A stretch of DNA of 64,000 bases from Diphasiastrum complanatum (GCA_029204225.1 CM055100.1:67305395-67369394); one strand, 5' to 3'. Counted from the first letter of the stretch, positions 23,255 to 36,125 are shown. Notes: generated by a model from the letters alone, not told the origin. Program-made: numbers and translations.

Positions 23255-23452
23255 AATTTAGCTTGATCTATCTACAACTCTCTTGCTAGATGAATGAATG
23301 CTTTTAGAAGTGTCTAAAAAAGCCAGCTACAAACAAGGAACTTTTGAGACTCCAATAGAGAATGATGTCCATGAAGGATCTTTCACCACCTCTTAAAGGA
23401 TCCCTTACATGTTCCATAAATGTGTCTACAATAATGTAGACCACTTCAAAAA

Positions 23453-24712
23453 CTATACATCATGCCAAGCCATGGATTCCAAGGCATTTTGTGCACTTGA
23501 AGATACATCAATTAAACTATTAAGTGCAAACATAATTTTGCCAAAGACAACTTGCCTTGCTTGATCCATATGATTGAGCCTTGATGGCTCCATCTTGATA
23601 CTAATGGTTCTTCTTGGAGTCCATGGGTCTTGAGCTTGCTCCTCCACTTGACTTGATTCCAGACCATCAATGAATTGAATAAGGTGTTGATCCAACGATG
23701 CTTCTTCAAGTTTACAAATCTTCCACTCTTGAAAGATCACATTTCCATCATTGACAAATTCTTTGGTGGGAAACAAGTAGATTCTACAATCTCTACTTGA
23801 AGAGCAAAACACTACTATTATTCCTATCATTGAAATAGGATAATCTTTGGTCCTTACATTGGAATGATCATGCTCAAAGCATGTGGACCCAAACATTTCC
23901 AATAAAAATGATGTTTGATCTTTTATGACACTATTCAAACTATTACAAAAATAGTTATACAATGAAATTGCTTTATCAACAACAGCATCCATTCAACCTT
24001 GGCTCTAATACCAAATGTTAACAGGGTTGTTCTCTCAAGCAGAATGAAGAGTGAGGCTTCGGTCTTGTCATACAAAGCACTAAACATCATAGATCTTAAA
24101 GATAAGCAACAAGTCACTCCATGTCTACTAATACTATCCAAAAAGTATTCAAAGATAGTAGACTCTCCATTGCTCACCATCCTTGCAAGATGCACACTTA
24201 AATGGACAATTTGCATGCAATTTGATGACTCGGCCATTGTCATTGAGGACTCCCTTGGAACTCTCATGCTTTGAGGCTGATCATCAAGATCTTCCTCCTT
24301 TTGATGCTCCTCCTCAATGCAAGCAAGATCACACTTTGCCAAGATCTCCACTTGAGTGATTTCCTCCTTTGTCAAGCTCACTCTCAAAAGCAATACTAGC
24401 TTTCAACTTAAACAATCTTCCATGTTTAAATCCCTTTGCTATGCAAACATCATTCTTTAAAATGAAACAAACACCATGCTTAAAGTGGACATCCAAACCA
24501 CTTTCTAAGAGTAGACCAACACTAAGCATATCCTTGGTGATTGATGGTACATAAAGGACATTTTCTAGATCCATACTTATTGAGGATTCTAGATACAAAG
24601 AGATGGTACCAACACCATCTATCCTAGACTCTTCATCACCTGTAGTAGAAACAAACTTTTTAGCATCATTGAATGAGTGTTGGTGAGGATGTAGATGCCA
24701 TGAAGAATACAT
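23453..24712 (-). pseudogene. Fragment of a third copia relic (protease to integrase)
   Basis: The minus-strand frame 24712-24329 has the stretch after the protease site (NVLYVPSITKDMLSVG). 24393-23935 holds a decayed integrase core. 23992-23453 has the integrase C-terminal region (MFGSTCFEHDHSN.RTKD, YLFPTKEF) and linker. No RT, LTR or primer site can be assigned. Confidence 0.7.
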
Positions 24713-24811
24713 CTACTTCATCCTCCTCCTCCTCTTGTGCAAGGTTTCCTTGTGGCTAATACATACATATACTCGATGTTTTAAAATGTAGTTCCAATAA
24801 CCTGAAGTATC

Positions 24812-24977
24812 AACAAATGCTATTCATTAGTATCAACACAAAATGTTGCAAATCCTACTATCATCTACAAGGCCCTACAAGCATGAAGGTGCCTTGGATG
24901 AAGCTGTCGGGGGTTCTATGGATAGTGAAGTTGCAGTGCTTGAGGATCTACCTCAGGCACTTATGATTGGAATGTAA
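24812..24977 (+). pseudogene. Possible 3' end of a second gene-C copy (weak)
   Basis: An open stretch on + (HKMLQILLSST..., ending in ATG TAA at 24977) faintly resembles the last segment after the Ulp1-like exons near 56240 (QQMLVNLLSHAT). On its own this would not be enough. It is listed because it sits tail-to-tail with a clearer copy of gene D, exactly as at 56-57 kb. Confidence 0.3.
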
Positions 24978-25130
24978 ATATTACAATATAAGTTCCGACA
25001 AATACATAGAAATATATCATCACATGATGATGCATAGAATAACAAATAGGCAAACAGAATGTGGGCTATTATTGAAAGCCACAAATACATAATTTTGCTT
25101 TTAAGAACAATGTACATTTTCCAAAATACT

Positions 25131-25637
25131 AAATACTATTTGTTCGATGGAATCTTGAAGTCATTTGAGACAGCTTTGTATCTTTTTTTTTGAAAGGTAC
25201 ATTGTTGTTGCACGCATCTACCATCCCAATGTTATGCGGTTTTGACAATTTCTATGCTTCTATTTAAATCCTTGCACTATATGCAATTTTCTTGTCTTTG
25301 TCTTACCTGTACATCACATAAACTTGTTAAACAGTATCAACATTGGTATTATTTTAAATGCAATCTTGCAATACCAAAAACACTGAAATAAGTCTAAATA
25401 AAATCATTGCAAGTCATTTCAAATGTGTATTAAAGAGAACACACATACACCTACCAATCTCTCATTGACTCGAAAACAGAAGTATTCAGAAATATCATAT
25501 TGCAGCAAAGAAAGCTCTGATCGAATGTGATCGAGTGTCCAATATTCCTCCATCTCAATTGTTGTAATAGTAGAATTATTTTGCTTTACTTGGATTTCTA
25601 TTTGATCTTGATGATTCACTGTAAAATCCTGATCCAA
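25131..25637 (-). pseudogene. Remnant of a second gene-D copy
   Basis: The frame 25637-25419 starts MDQDFTVNHQDQIEIQVKQN and has IRSELSLLQYDISEYFCF. Gene D at 56.7-56.9 kb has IRTELTLLQQDIPEYFNF in the same place. The likely splice donor after the next few residues (GTAGGT here, GTATGT there) is also at the same place. Upstream exons are missing because copia sequence begins at 25640. Confidence 0.55.
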
Positions 25638-25643
25638 TGTTTT

Positions 25644-28470
25644 TCATTCATTTCCAACTTTGGACCATCTTCCATAATAAAATGTTAAAGAAAGCACTTG
25701 TTTTTCTATAAGATATCTAAATTTCATTGACGATCTATTGACTCTATCCTTCTTGTCCCCTGCAAAATCTGAATCACTAAAGGCATGCAAGTTAATGGAT
25801 TCACCCCTATAAAGGGTCCCAAAATCTAGTGTGCCCGAGATGTATCTCAATATTCTTTTGGCACATTTCCAATGGATAACTAATGGATCTTGCATATTTT
25901 GACTAAGCTTGCAACCACTAAAGCAAAGATCATGTCTTGTTATGGTTATCCACATTAAGGAGCCAATAAGTTGCCTATAAAGAGTGATGTCCTTGAAGGA
26001 TCTTTCATCCTCTTTATTGGTCACTTTTACATCATGCTCCATAGGAGTCTCTACATGCTTACATCCATGCATGTTAAATCTATTGAGTAATGAAATGCCA
26101 TACTTAGATTGACAAATGAATACATAATCTAAAGATCTAAGTTCTTCCATACCCAAAATGAAGTGCAAAAGCCTAAGATCTACTATCTTGAAATCTTTGG
26201 ATAGATCTAGCTTAGTTTTCTCAACACCTTCTGAATCATCTCCACTAAGTATGATATCATCAACATAAAGTAATAAAAGTAAAATGCCTTTTGCACTAAA
26301 TCTTATGTACAAAGTGGGATCATACTCACTAGGATTAAATTTAATAGAGATAAGAAAAGTATTGAGCCTTGTGTTCTAAGTTCTAGAAGCTTGTTTCAAA
26401 CCACACAAGCTCCTCTTGAGATGACACACCTTGTCTTCCATACCTTGCTTGATGAAGCCCTTGGGCTGCTCCATGAATATATCCTCTTCCAAATGACCAT
26501 TTAAGAAAGCATTTGACACATCCATTTAAAACAATAACCAATCAAAGTGAGAAGCAAGGGCAATGATTAGTCTTATGGTGACCATATTTGCCACGGGTGC
26601 AAAGGTCTCATCATAATCTATGCCCTTTGATTGAGCATACCCCTTGGCTATAAGCCTTGCCTTGTGCTTAGAAACACTCCCATCTTGATTCAACTTGAGC
26701 TTAAAAACCCACTTACATCCAATTACATTTTTATCCAAAGGTAGATCAACAAGCATCCAAGTATCATTCTCCATCAATGCATTGTACTCATCACACATAG
26801 CCTGAAACCACTCCTTTGATTCTAAAGCTTCACTAACATTTGATGGCTCTTCAAAAGATGTGACGAAGGCTTAAGAAGAAGTACTTCCCTCGGCTTGCTT
26901 AACCTTGTCCTTGTATGTGAGCCTTAATGGCTCCATCCTTGACCTTGTGGATCTTCTTGGTGTGCCTGGTGCTCTTGGTTCTAGCTCCTCCTCATGATCA
27001 AGCTCCTCCTTGATCTCGGGTACCTCTCTTTCAATAGAGTGGTTAGATGAATCGTCTTCAAGCTTATGCATTCTAGTCTCATCAAAAATGATATCTCTAG
27101 AAATGAAACCTTTTGAGAAGAGGGAATGTAGATTTTATAACCTTTGCTTGCATTGCCATAACCTAACATGATCCCCTTCGTGGATGATGGATCCTCCTTG
27201 GTTCTTTTGTCCAAAGGGACATGTACATAGCAAATGCATCCTTGAGATTAGGCTTTTCTCCATACAATAACTCATAAGATGTTTTACCATTTATAGAGCT
27301 ACATGGAACTCTATTACATAAGAAGTTAGCACATGTGAGCTTCTCTTCAAAAAGACTTAGGTAGGCATGCATCTAACCTTAGAGCTTTAGAACACTCACA
27401 TAGTGTCCTATTTCTCCTCTCGGCCACCCCATTTTGTTGAGGAGTGTAGAGGCAAGATAACTCCTTCTTGATCACAAAAGTCTTTAAATTCATTGGAGAT
27501 ATATTCTCCTCCATTATCACTTCTAAAGAACTTGATCTTGTGATTATGATGCTTCTCAACGAAAGTCTTGAACTTTACAAAACTCTCAAAACATGTGCTT
27601 TAGAGGAAAGTAGATATACACATCCATGTCTTGAGTAGTCATCTATAAAGGTGACAAACATTGTAGCTCCACCATTGCTCTTTGTGCTAACAAAATGCAC
27701 ATCAGAGTGGATCAACTCGAGAGGATGACTTGTCTTTGTAATTGAGCTTGAAAAAGGTAACTTGTGTGCCTTAGCCAAGGCACAGGCCTCATATACTCTT
27801 TCCTCCTTTGCCAAAGATCTTGGTAGGCCGAGAGCAAGCTCCTCCTTGCACATAGCTTCCATGGACTTGGTGTTGACGTGACCAAGCCTCTTGTGCCACA
27901 AGTCAAATATGGTCATCTTGGTCTCCTCGGCTACCATCACAACTTGGTTAGGATTTACAAAAGCATCAAGTATAAATAACCTCCCAAAACTTGTTCCCCT
28001 TGCTATGATCATCCGACTTTTCTTGATTTTGCCTACATTAGTAGAGAACCCCACAATGAAACCATGATCTAAAAGTTGGTCAACACTAAGCAAATTCTTA
28101 GTGATGCTAGGAATGAAGATAACACCATCTATCTTAGTCTTCTTGGAGGACCGTAAGCATAAGGGAATGGATCCCACACCTTCAACTTCACATTCATGAT
28201 CATTTGCTGTAAAAATGGACTTTATAGGTCCTACATAAGGTGTGAGTTGAGAAAAATACTTTTTTTTACCCGACATGTGGGAGCTAGCCCCAATATCTAT
28301 CCACCAAGGATCTTCGCCTTTGACATTTGATGATGAAAAGAATGAGTCCTCATGATAGCTCTCTTTCTCCTCTTGTCCAATGTTGGGTTGGCTTTGATCT
28401 TGCTTTTTCTTGAAGCATTCCGAGGCATAATGCCCCATCTTGCTACAATAGTAGCAATTTATCCTAGATC
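25644..28470 (-). pseudogene. copia-3 Pol part, broken
   Basis: From right to left on the minus strand: knuckle CYYCSKMGHYASEC, then protease WWIDIGASSHM, where the usual active-site Ser is Ile. GAG-pre-integrase follows (LWHKRLGHVNTKSM), then integrase with HSDVHF and a shifted core (27560-27350, PQQNGVAERRNRTL). RT is in pieces 26798-26526 and 26312-25644 (LLLYVDDIILSGD, RTL at YGISLLNRF). At least five shifts or gaps are present. Confidence 0.85.
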
Positions 28471-28714
28471 TGTTGGGAGAAAATGAGAAGGGGAGGAAGA
28501 ATAAATGACGAACAAGAGACGAAACTCGAACAAGAACGAACGAGAAACAAACTCGAATAGAAAGTGTTCGTGTGTAGCAGAAATGGGTTAAATGATTTTC
28601 TCCCTAAGCATGACTACACCTATCAGAATGAGCAGAAACTTTAGTGATGGAAATCACAAACATTCTAGATTACGTAGCCAAAGTGTAAAAGTGGACGAAG
28701 CACTAGAAGAATAA
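28471..28714 (-). repeat. copia-4 left (3') LTR, truncated
   Basis: Matches the first 244 bp of 32335-33376 on +, then jumps directly into the RNase H coding region. The rest of the LTR and the purine tract are lost. Confidence 0.85.
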
Positions 28715-31700
28715 ATTGAAGAAGAATGTAAATCCAGATGTGGATTCATAATGGTCTACATCTCCTCCCCAGCTTGCATCAGAATATCCACTGAGCTGAT
28801 GAAGATTGTTGTTGTTGACCTCTCCATAGCAGATGCACTGGTCCATGATAGCTTGAATGTATCTCATGACTCAAATAAGAGCCTTCCAATGGGTAATTCC
28901 AAGATTAGCCATGTATTGGCTGAGTGAGCTGACAGCAAAAGAGATATCTGGTCTTGTACAGACCATTGCGTACATGAGAGATCCGAGTATTGATCGGTAC
29001 GGGTATTCTCTCATCTGCTCCTCTTTCTGCTTAGTCTGGGGACATTGGTCCTTTGATAGATGCAGGCCTAGATCCATTGGTGAGTGAGCTGATTTACAAT
29101 TCATCAAATTGTATCGGTTAAAAACATTATGAATATACCTTTGTTGAGTGATGTAAATCAGTCAATTTGCTCTATCTTTGTGAATTTGAATTCCAAGACA
29201 GAAGTGAGCTCACCCAGATCAGTTATGTCGAATTCTGAGAACAACATCTTTTTGAATCCTTGACCATACTGGTGTTGTTGCTAAAGAGCAACGTATCATC
29301 AACATACAAGGTGATGATAATGAAGGATTGTTGCACTGACTTTGAATAGACATTGCAATCAGCAGTGCTTGGTTTAAATCCTTGATCAATGAGGAATGTG
29401 TTGATCCTCTGAAACTAAGCTCTGGCAGACTGTTTCAATCTGTACAGTGCTTTGTGGAGTTTACAGACGTGACTCTTCATGCCTTCCAGAACGTATCCTT
29501 CGGGCTGGATCATGTAGATGTCTTCCTGTATAACTCCATTTAGATAAGCTATTTGCACATCAAGTTGATGTACTTCGAGATCGGCAGCTGCAGCATAAGA
29601 CAGGAGCTTTTGGATCGACGAATGTTTGACGACTGGACTGAAAGTCTCACTGTAGTCAACATTCGGGATCTGGGTGAATCATCATGCTACCAATCTTGCC
29701 TTCCTTCGATCAATTGCTTCGTTGGCATTGTATTTGATCTTAAAGATCCATTTGCAATCAACAATATTGCAACCAATAGGAGCTTCGACTAATGACCATG
29801 TCTGATTCTTGATCAGATAGGAATACTCTTTGTCCATAACTTCTCTCCAGAGATCAGAGTCTGGTTGGCTAAGTGCCTCTTCGACTGTCGTCGGTTCCTG
29901 CATTAAAAGACAGGCAGACTCAGGAATATACCTTGTGGGCTGTGTGGCACTCGATTTTTTTCTGAGAAGATTCGACTGATGAACCGCTCCTGGGACTTGT
30001 TGCTGTGTAGCAGCAACATCTTCGTCTGATTTGTTGTCTCGAAGTGGGTCGATGATAGACATGCCTGAGCCAGAAGCTTGGACTGTCGCATCAATGGCAG
30101 GTGATGAAGGTTTTTCTTGAGCAATCTCCTTGCTTTTAAGGTCGACGAACTGATCCTCGATAAAGACTGTATTCTGGATATACAAGATTTGTTGGGTATC
30201 ATGATCGTACAGCTTGTAGGTGTTATCAGACGATGTGTATTCGATCAGGATGGTCTTGAGACCTTGGAAGTCCAATTTCTTCCTCGTGTCCTTTGGGATC
30301 TGCGCGTAGGCAATGCACCTAAACACTCTTAGGTTCTTCAAAGAAGGCTTAGAGCCTGTCCACACCTCGTGGGGTGTCTTGTTTGAGAGATCCTTGGTTG
30401 AACATCTATTCTTGATGTAAGTTGCAGTGGAGACAGCTTCAGTCCAGAACCTCTTGGGCAACAATGCATGCGCTAGCATACACTTTGCAGATTCGACAAG
30501 AGTTCGGTTCTTCCTCTCAACTAAACCATTAGACTGAGGACTGTAAGGAGTGATGAACTGCTGCTCAATGTCTTGGCGTTGGCAGTACTCCTTAAACTCG
30601 ACAGAGATATATTCTCCACCGTTGTCTGACCTTAGGGCCTTGATCGTCCTTCCAGTCTCCTTTTCTACACACTCCTTGAAGATTCTGAAGTAGTTGAATG
30701 CTTCTGATTTCTTCTTTATGAAATACACCATCGTTCTTCTAGAAAATTTGTCAATAAAGGTTATAAAATACTTGGCATCCTTCAATGAAGGATTTTTCAT
30801 CGGGCCACAAATATCTGAATGTACAACATCTAGCAATCCTCTAGCAATATGCTGGGGGATTGATTTAAATGGCTTCCTAGTTTGTTTACCAACTAGATAG
30901 TCTTGACAGACAGGTAGCTCGACTGTTTCGCGAGGATAGTCGAAATCAAGAACAATAGATTGTCTAGACATTCGTTGTACAGCAGCATAATTTAAATGAC
31001 CAAGTCTATAATGCCAAAGTAACCCTTTATTTGATTGAATTGAAGTACTGAGAGCCTGACTAGAGGCAGAAAAGCAATGACTTAATTTATACAAGTATAC
31101 ATGCCTCTTCTTGAGTGCTAAGATCTTGTCTGTACTACCAACCACTTTGCATTGATCACATTCAAATTTAGATTGATTATTTGCAAAGCATAATCTTACA
31201 GTGCCTTCACCTTTAATAGCTTGTGTGCTATTGTCTCCAAGGTAAACAAATTTCTGGCTACTGTAAGGTGTATAGGACTCGAAACAGCCGATTAGGCTAG
31301 TCATGTGCTGAGTGGCTCCAAAATCTAGGAACCAAGAACTGTCGCTAGATGCTCCTTGATGGTTGGTCATAAAGACATCATGATCCACTTCTTGAACTGG
31401 TTGAAAGGCTTCTGCAGCTGCATTTGCCACTTGATTCACCTGTCCTTTGTTGTTGTTCTTTGCTTGAAGTATTCGGCAGTCTTGAATTTCGTGTTTGTTT
31501 CGTTTGCAGTATCTGCAGAATAGCTTCTTCTTTGTCTGCGGATTCGACTGTTCCTTGTGTTGAGCTGGTTTCTGGTCTGGCTTTGGTAGCTTCGAGTCTT
31601 TCTTCTTCTTATGCTTTGTCATGCTCTTGTTGGTGTATAAGGTGTGAGAATCCGCTGAGGAACTTGAGGCTTCATTCCTTCGTGTGTCTTCCTGCAACAA

Positions 31701-32176
31701 CATAGTAATGACTCTTGAGAGTGTCAGTTCTGGATGAAACCTGATGATGATCACCCAACTGTCGTAAAAACTTGGCAAGCTTGTAAGCAAATGTATTACT
31801 GCATCTTGATCATCTATGACAGATCCGATAGCGACCATTTGTCTTAGCAAGTTCTTGAATTGATTAATGTGATTCTGGAGAGAATCACCATTTGTCATCT
31901 TGAGGGAGTAGAATTTCTTCCTGAGATGTAGCTTAGAGGCACATGGCCGATCTGTGTATCCGTGATATTGAGGATGATCAACGCGAAAGCTTTTCCATCC
32001 TTCAGCTTCCATCTGACGATTGTTGCGTCGTCTGCTTTGGGTTTCTCTTCTGCACCTGTAACAACGTCATACAATTCTTTTGCCATTAGTACAGTTTTCA
32101 TTTTAAATTTTCACAAATGGTGATTGGCTCCATCAAGCTTGTCCATGAGAGGACTGGCTTTCCCTTGGGAATCCAT
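28715..32176 (-). pseudogene. copia-4 Gag-Pol, disrupted
   Basis: The longest frame is 776 codons (32012-29682). A Gag start at 32176 is followed by a TGA where Trp is expected (about 32122) and by a frameshift near 31935. Then come knuckle CRYCKRNKHEIQDC and protease WFLDFGATQHM, where the catalytic DSG/DTG is DFG. HYRLGHLNYAAVQ, integrase HSDICGPM / LRSDNGGEYIS / PYSPQSNGLVERKNRTL, and the start of RT (CKWIFKIKYN) follow. RT continues in other frames to RSILGSLMYAMVCTRPDISF (about 28960). RNase H ends abruptly in YSDASWGGDVDHYESTSG at the LTR junction. It cannot be active. Confidence 0.9.
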
Positions 32177-32321
32177 GTGGAAGGATTAGTCTAGGTGATA
32201 GGCGAAACTATCAGTGACTAGAGTATGAAAATTTGATACCAAAAGAAATACAAAACAAGAAGACAATTACTCTATTGGCTAGTAGAGTCTTGTACTGTGG
32301 AAGCTAATCAAGCTATGAAAA

Positions 32322-32334
32322 TAGCTCTGATACC
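32322..32334 (-). other. Primer binding site of copia-4
   Basis: AGCTCTGATACCA on +, TGGTATCAGAGCT on the minus strand, adjoining the LTR at 32335. The 145-bp stretch 32177-32321 is the leader. Confidence 0.85.
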
Positions 32335-33376
32335 ATGTTGGGAGAAAATGAGAAGGGGAAGAAGAATAAATGACGAACAAGAGACGAAACTCGAACAAGA
32401 ACGAATGAGAAATGAACTTGAACAAAAAGTGTTCGTGCGCAACGGAAATGGGTTAAATGATTTTCTCCCTAAGCATGACTACGCCTATCAGAATGAGCAG
32501 AAACTTTAGTGATGGAAATCACAGTCATTCTAGATTATGTAGCCAAACTATAAAAGTGGACGAAGCACTAGAAGAATAATTTGTCGCGAATTGCAAGACA
32601 AATTATCTGTCGTGAATGACTTGCGAAGGGCTAGACTGTGCTCGACTGATAATTAGTTGCGAATTATTCATGAAAGACAAGAATAAAAATTAATCGTCTA
32701 TTACCAGAAAGAACAACTAGAACAATCAGATAGAGTAAAGAATAAGCATAGCAATATTGATAGATCTGAATGCAGAACAAATGAACTGTGTCAGATTAAG
32801 CATAACAAGTATACAAGCCAATAGTGCGGTAGAGCACAAGACAATAGCAGACGAAACCGCATGCCCTACAAAGCTTATCTCTGTCTATAGAAAATAAGGA
32901 ATGAAAAACCCTCCTTTACTTGTTCTAGACTTGTCTTACTTCATCTCACTATTGAATACATAAATGGTATCCAATATATACAAAATATTAGAGGTGTGCA
33001 GATATGGAAGTACAAAGTGGATGTGCTGTCTGTTAGGAGATCGTGGGTGGCTACAGTCGTTGTTCAATATGTTAGCGCAGCTGCAAAGGATGAGCATGAA
33101 AAAGAGTGTCACGTCAGGCAAGATGCATCACTCTTATGAATGGCCTTAAGATTTACAAAGTGCCTTAGCTTTTAGGGCACTTATTCAGTAAGGTAGTGAC
33201 CTCTTTTGCCTCTTACATAGTGTCGCGAATGAGTGTCGCGATTCGTTTGCCTTTTCTTCGTCTGTGCGAATTTGCATGTAAAAATGCAGACTGTGTGACA
33301 ACGTTAGAAAAATATGCAGCATGAATGGAGGCAGATTAAGATTGGAATTTAGGAGAGTAGAAGGAGTAGATCCAAC
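32335..33376 (-). repeat. copia-4 right (5') LTR
   Basis: About 1042 bp, on + from TGTTGGGAGAAAATG to GATCCAAC(A). The first 244 bp recur at 28471-28714. Confidence 0.7.
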
Positions 33377-34155
33377 AGATTTGTCCTTCTTGGGCTTGAC
33401 TTGTGATGATGAGGATGTGGATCCTCCTTGATCTCCATCCTTTGCTTGCTCCCTTTTGAAGCGGCTCCTCCCTTGGTCTTTGTTTTGCCTTTGCTCTTGA
33501 AAAATAAGGCTTTGTCATCACCATCATTGATGGAGAGCCTATCCATCCTTGATTTGATATGAGCCTTCCTACTCTCCTCGGCCATCAACACACTTTGAAG
33601 GTCTTCAATTGTAGGCAAGTTTTCCATGATGGCATAGTTTTGGACAAGGTTAGTGAAATCACTACATAAGCCATTCAAAACTATTTGCACAAGCTCACTC
33701 TCTTTAATAGGTTCACCAACATAAGTAAGCTCTTTGTTCAAATCTTTTACTCTCAAAACAAATTGATGTCCACTCTCACTCCTCCCTTGGAAGCATTGAA
33801 GAACTTGGTTCTTGGGGAAAAGTAACCTTGAGGTATTCTTGGACTCATAGATCTTTTGAAGAGTCTCCCAAGCCTCTTGGGCTGAGGTACATGCTCCTAC
33901 TTCTTTGAGCAAATCATTTGCAACATTCATCTGAATACAATGAAGTGCAAGCTTGCACCTTCTCTTGTATTTAGTTGCTTCTTGTGGATGGATTGGCTCA
34001 TCCTCCTCTCCATTCACAATATCCATCAAATCTTGCATGATAAGAATTCACAATATCCATCAAATCTTGCACGATAAGGATGGATTCCATTCTTAACTTC
34101 CAAGAAACAAGATAGATTGTACAAGATATGATCACTAATAGCTATCCCACTATCT
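33377..34155 (-). pseudogene. copia-3 Gag part
   Basis: The long minus-strand frame (34038-33377) has LMDIVNGEEDEPIHPQEATK, LHCIQMNVANDLLKEV, SGHQFVLRVKDLNKEL and ELVQIVLNGL, all typical of copia Gag. The start (SWKLRMESIL, near 34110) is shifted out of frame by a 34-bp tandem duplication at 34015-34080. Confidence 0.8.
34015..34080. repeat. 34-bp tandem duplication in copia-3 Gag
   Basis: CACAATATCCATCAAATCTT and following bases occur twice (34015-34048, 34049-34080). They duplicate the codons for LMDIV and shift the start of Gag. Confidence 0.85.
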
Positions 34156-34483
34156 TTGGGACCTGAGATGAATCACTCTCTGATTTCTCAACAAGATCTA
34201 AGGTGATCTTGAGCTTGATCTATCTTCTAGATCCAAACTAGATCCAAATTTACTATAAATTTAATCAAAACTAGTCTCCTCTTTGATCTGTGTTAATATT
34301 ATGAGGCTAATCACATTTTTGTATTCTCTTATAGGTGCTGAAAGAAGACCATGACATTCTCTCATGGATATTTAATAGAACATCATATCCTGCTCTAATC
34401 TGCAAATTTGAGAGACTTATTGCCATAATCTGATGATCTGCTTTCTTCTTGATCCCATCTAAATCTAGATCCCTCTTGGATCC
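34156..34483. other. Leader-like spacer between copia-3 and gypsy relic
   Basis: AT-rich, with repeated GATCTA/TAGATC words such as those found in copia leaders here. No gene, LTR end or primer site recognised. Confidence 0.35.
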
Positions 34484-36125
34484 TCATGGATTTTCCCGAT
34501 CTTGCCAGTTCTGGTTGAACCTTGATGGATCTAGCTTGATTTGGCTTGATCTTCCTAGATCTAGTGGTGATGGCCTAGCAGAATAGCTTTTCGTAACGTG
34601 CCACCACCAATATGGATCTATCTCACTACGGTAGCCAGTACTTGTGCAAATCCCATCCGGACCCCTTCGGTATAATTGGCCGGCAATCAACTGATAAAGT
34701 CTAGCTTTCAAGATTAACTTCCACTGATCCGCCTTTGGTGGTGATTTGTCTGGTTGGCCCCGCATGACATATTCAACAATGTCGACAACCCATTCTGGTA
34801 CTGTGTCCGCATAAAATAAGACAGCATCGGCCAGCTCATTGTCGGGTTGGAAGTTGCAGCCTCCTTTCCCTTGATTCGCGACACATGACATGTAGTGTTG
34901 TTTTCCCTTGTGGACTACTATCCGAAAATCAAACTCCAACAACAAAAGTAGCCATCTGGTGATTCTCCCGGTGTTGCAAGTTTTGTTAACGAGATAGAGC
35001 AAGGGTTGATGGTTCGTATAAAAAGCGAAATGTGTGGCCATCAGGTAGTGCCAAAATTTCTTAACCGCATAAATCATTGTCAGTGCTTCCCGCTCTGTGG
35101 TTGAATAATTCATTTCTGTATCACTGAGCTGTCGACTTGCAAATCGGATTGAAAAATCCTTTTTGTGTTCTCTTGACTGGGTTAAGACTGCTCCAACTGC
35201 ATACATCGATGCGTTCGTATGTATGTGAAACTCAATGGACCAATTGGGTGGACGTAAGATTGGTGCTGAAACTAATGAATCCTTAAGCTTTTGGAAAGCC
35301 TTTAGGGCTTCCTCGTTCCAATGTGGATTCATTGTGAATTTGTAAATTGGTCGGGCTAACTCCGCAAAATCTAGAATGAAGATCCTATAATAGTTAGCAT
35401 GAACCATAAAGATGTAGACTTCGTGGATCATCCCCGGTGGTGGTAGATCACAATGATTCTGATCTTTGATAGGTCTGTGGCGATCCCGTGTCTTGACACT
35501 ATATGGCCGAGAATCAAACCATGTGTCACCCAAAATTGACACTTTTCTGGATTCAAGGAGATCTGAAGTTGTGGCATTTTTGTAGCACCTTCTCCAAATT
35601 GGATAAGTGTTCTAAATCTGGTCCATGCACGCACAGATCGTCCAAGAAAATTTTCAAAAAATTTTGCAAATACTCTTTGAATGCCACCTGCATGACATGC
35701 TGGAAAGTGCCTGGGGCATTGCAAAGTCCGAATGACATTACCTTGTAGGCATAGATTTTTCATTTCATGGCGAATGTTGTCTTGTGCTGGTCTTGGGGTG
35801 CTATTTTCACCTGGTTGTAGCCGCTGAATCCATCTAAAACTTTGTAGGCTTCGGCTCCAGCTACTCTGTCAAGGACACTTTCCGTAAATGGTAAAGGAAA
35901 TTGATCCTTTTTTGTGACTGCATTTAGCACTTTCAAATTCACACAGATTCGCATTTTGCCATTTTTCTTGGGTACTATAACTATTGACGATACCCATTCT
36001 GTGTGCTCAATTTCATAAATGAAATCTGCATCTAACAGCTTTCGCAATGCCTGCTTGATCAGCTCTATGTAGTTCGGGTTGCAACAGTAGTAACGACTCA
36101 CCTTGGAGACTGCTCCATCCACCAA
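34484..36125 (-). pseudogene. Gypsy reverse transcriptase and RNase H, broken
   Basis: 36125-35760 has the RT fingers (LLDADFIYEIEHTEWVSSIV, VPKKNGKMRICVN, FPLPFTESVLDRVAG, GFSGYNQVKIAPQD). 35738-35553 has FGLCNAPGTFQHVM and the catalytic FLDD box (IFLDDLCVHG). 35542-34580 has the thumb and an RNase H where the first catalytic Asp context reads HTNAS rather than the usual DAS. SDTEMNYSTTEREALTMIYA and HYLMATHFAFYTNHQPL follow. Frameshifts separate the three parts. Confidence 0.88.

Larger units (their letters stand above)
28471..33376 (-). mobile_element. Nested copia element of another lineage (copia-4), 3' end deleted
   Basis: It sits inside copia-3 between its knuckle and the rest of Gag. 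The right LTR (32335-33376) is complete and the left is only 244 bp. Flanks are AGATC on the left and AGATT on the right, which may be a diverged target duplication, although the exact right border is uncertain by a base. The Gag (about 31000-32176) differs strongly from the other copia elements here (NHINQFKNLLRQM, LLTSLPSFYDSW), so it is a different lineage. Confidence 0.75.
25640..34155 (-). mobile_element. Degenerate copia relic (copia-3), split by a nested copia element
   Basis: Two parts belong together: 25640-28470 and 33377-34155. The right part is Gag, and the zinc knuckle resumes at 28455 on the left of the inserted element. The 3' end (RNase H after DSDFAGDKKDR near 25745) and both LTRs are missing. 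The right end merges near 34160 with a leader-like stretch and then gypsy sequence. Confidence 0.75.

Noticed and set aside
24000-24022. GGCTCTAATACCA followed by TGTTAACA, which looks like a minus-strand primer site and LTR end
   Set aside because: It differs from the usual site by one base and lies inside decayed integrase sequence. No LTR partner was found, so chance or old rearrangement is more likely.
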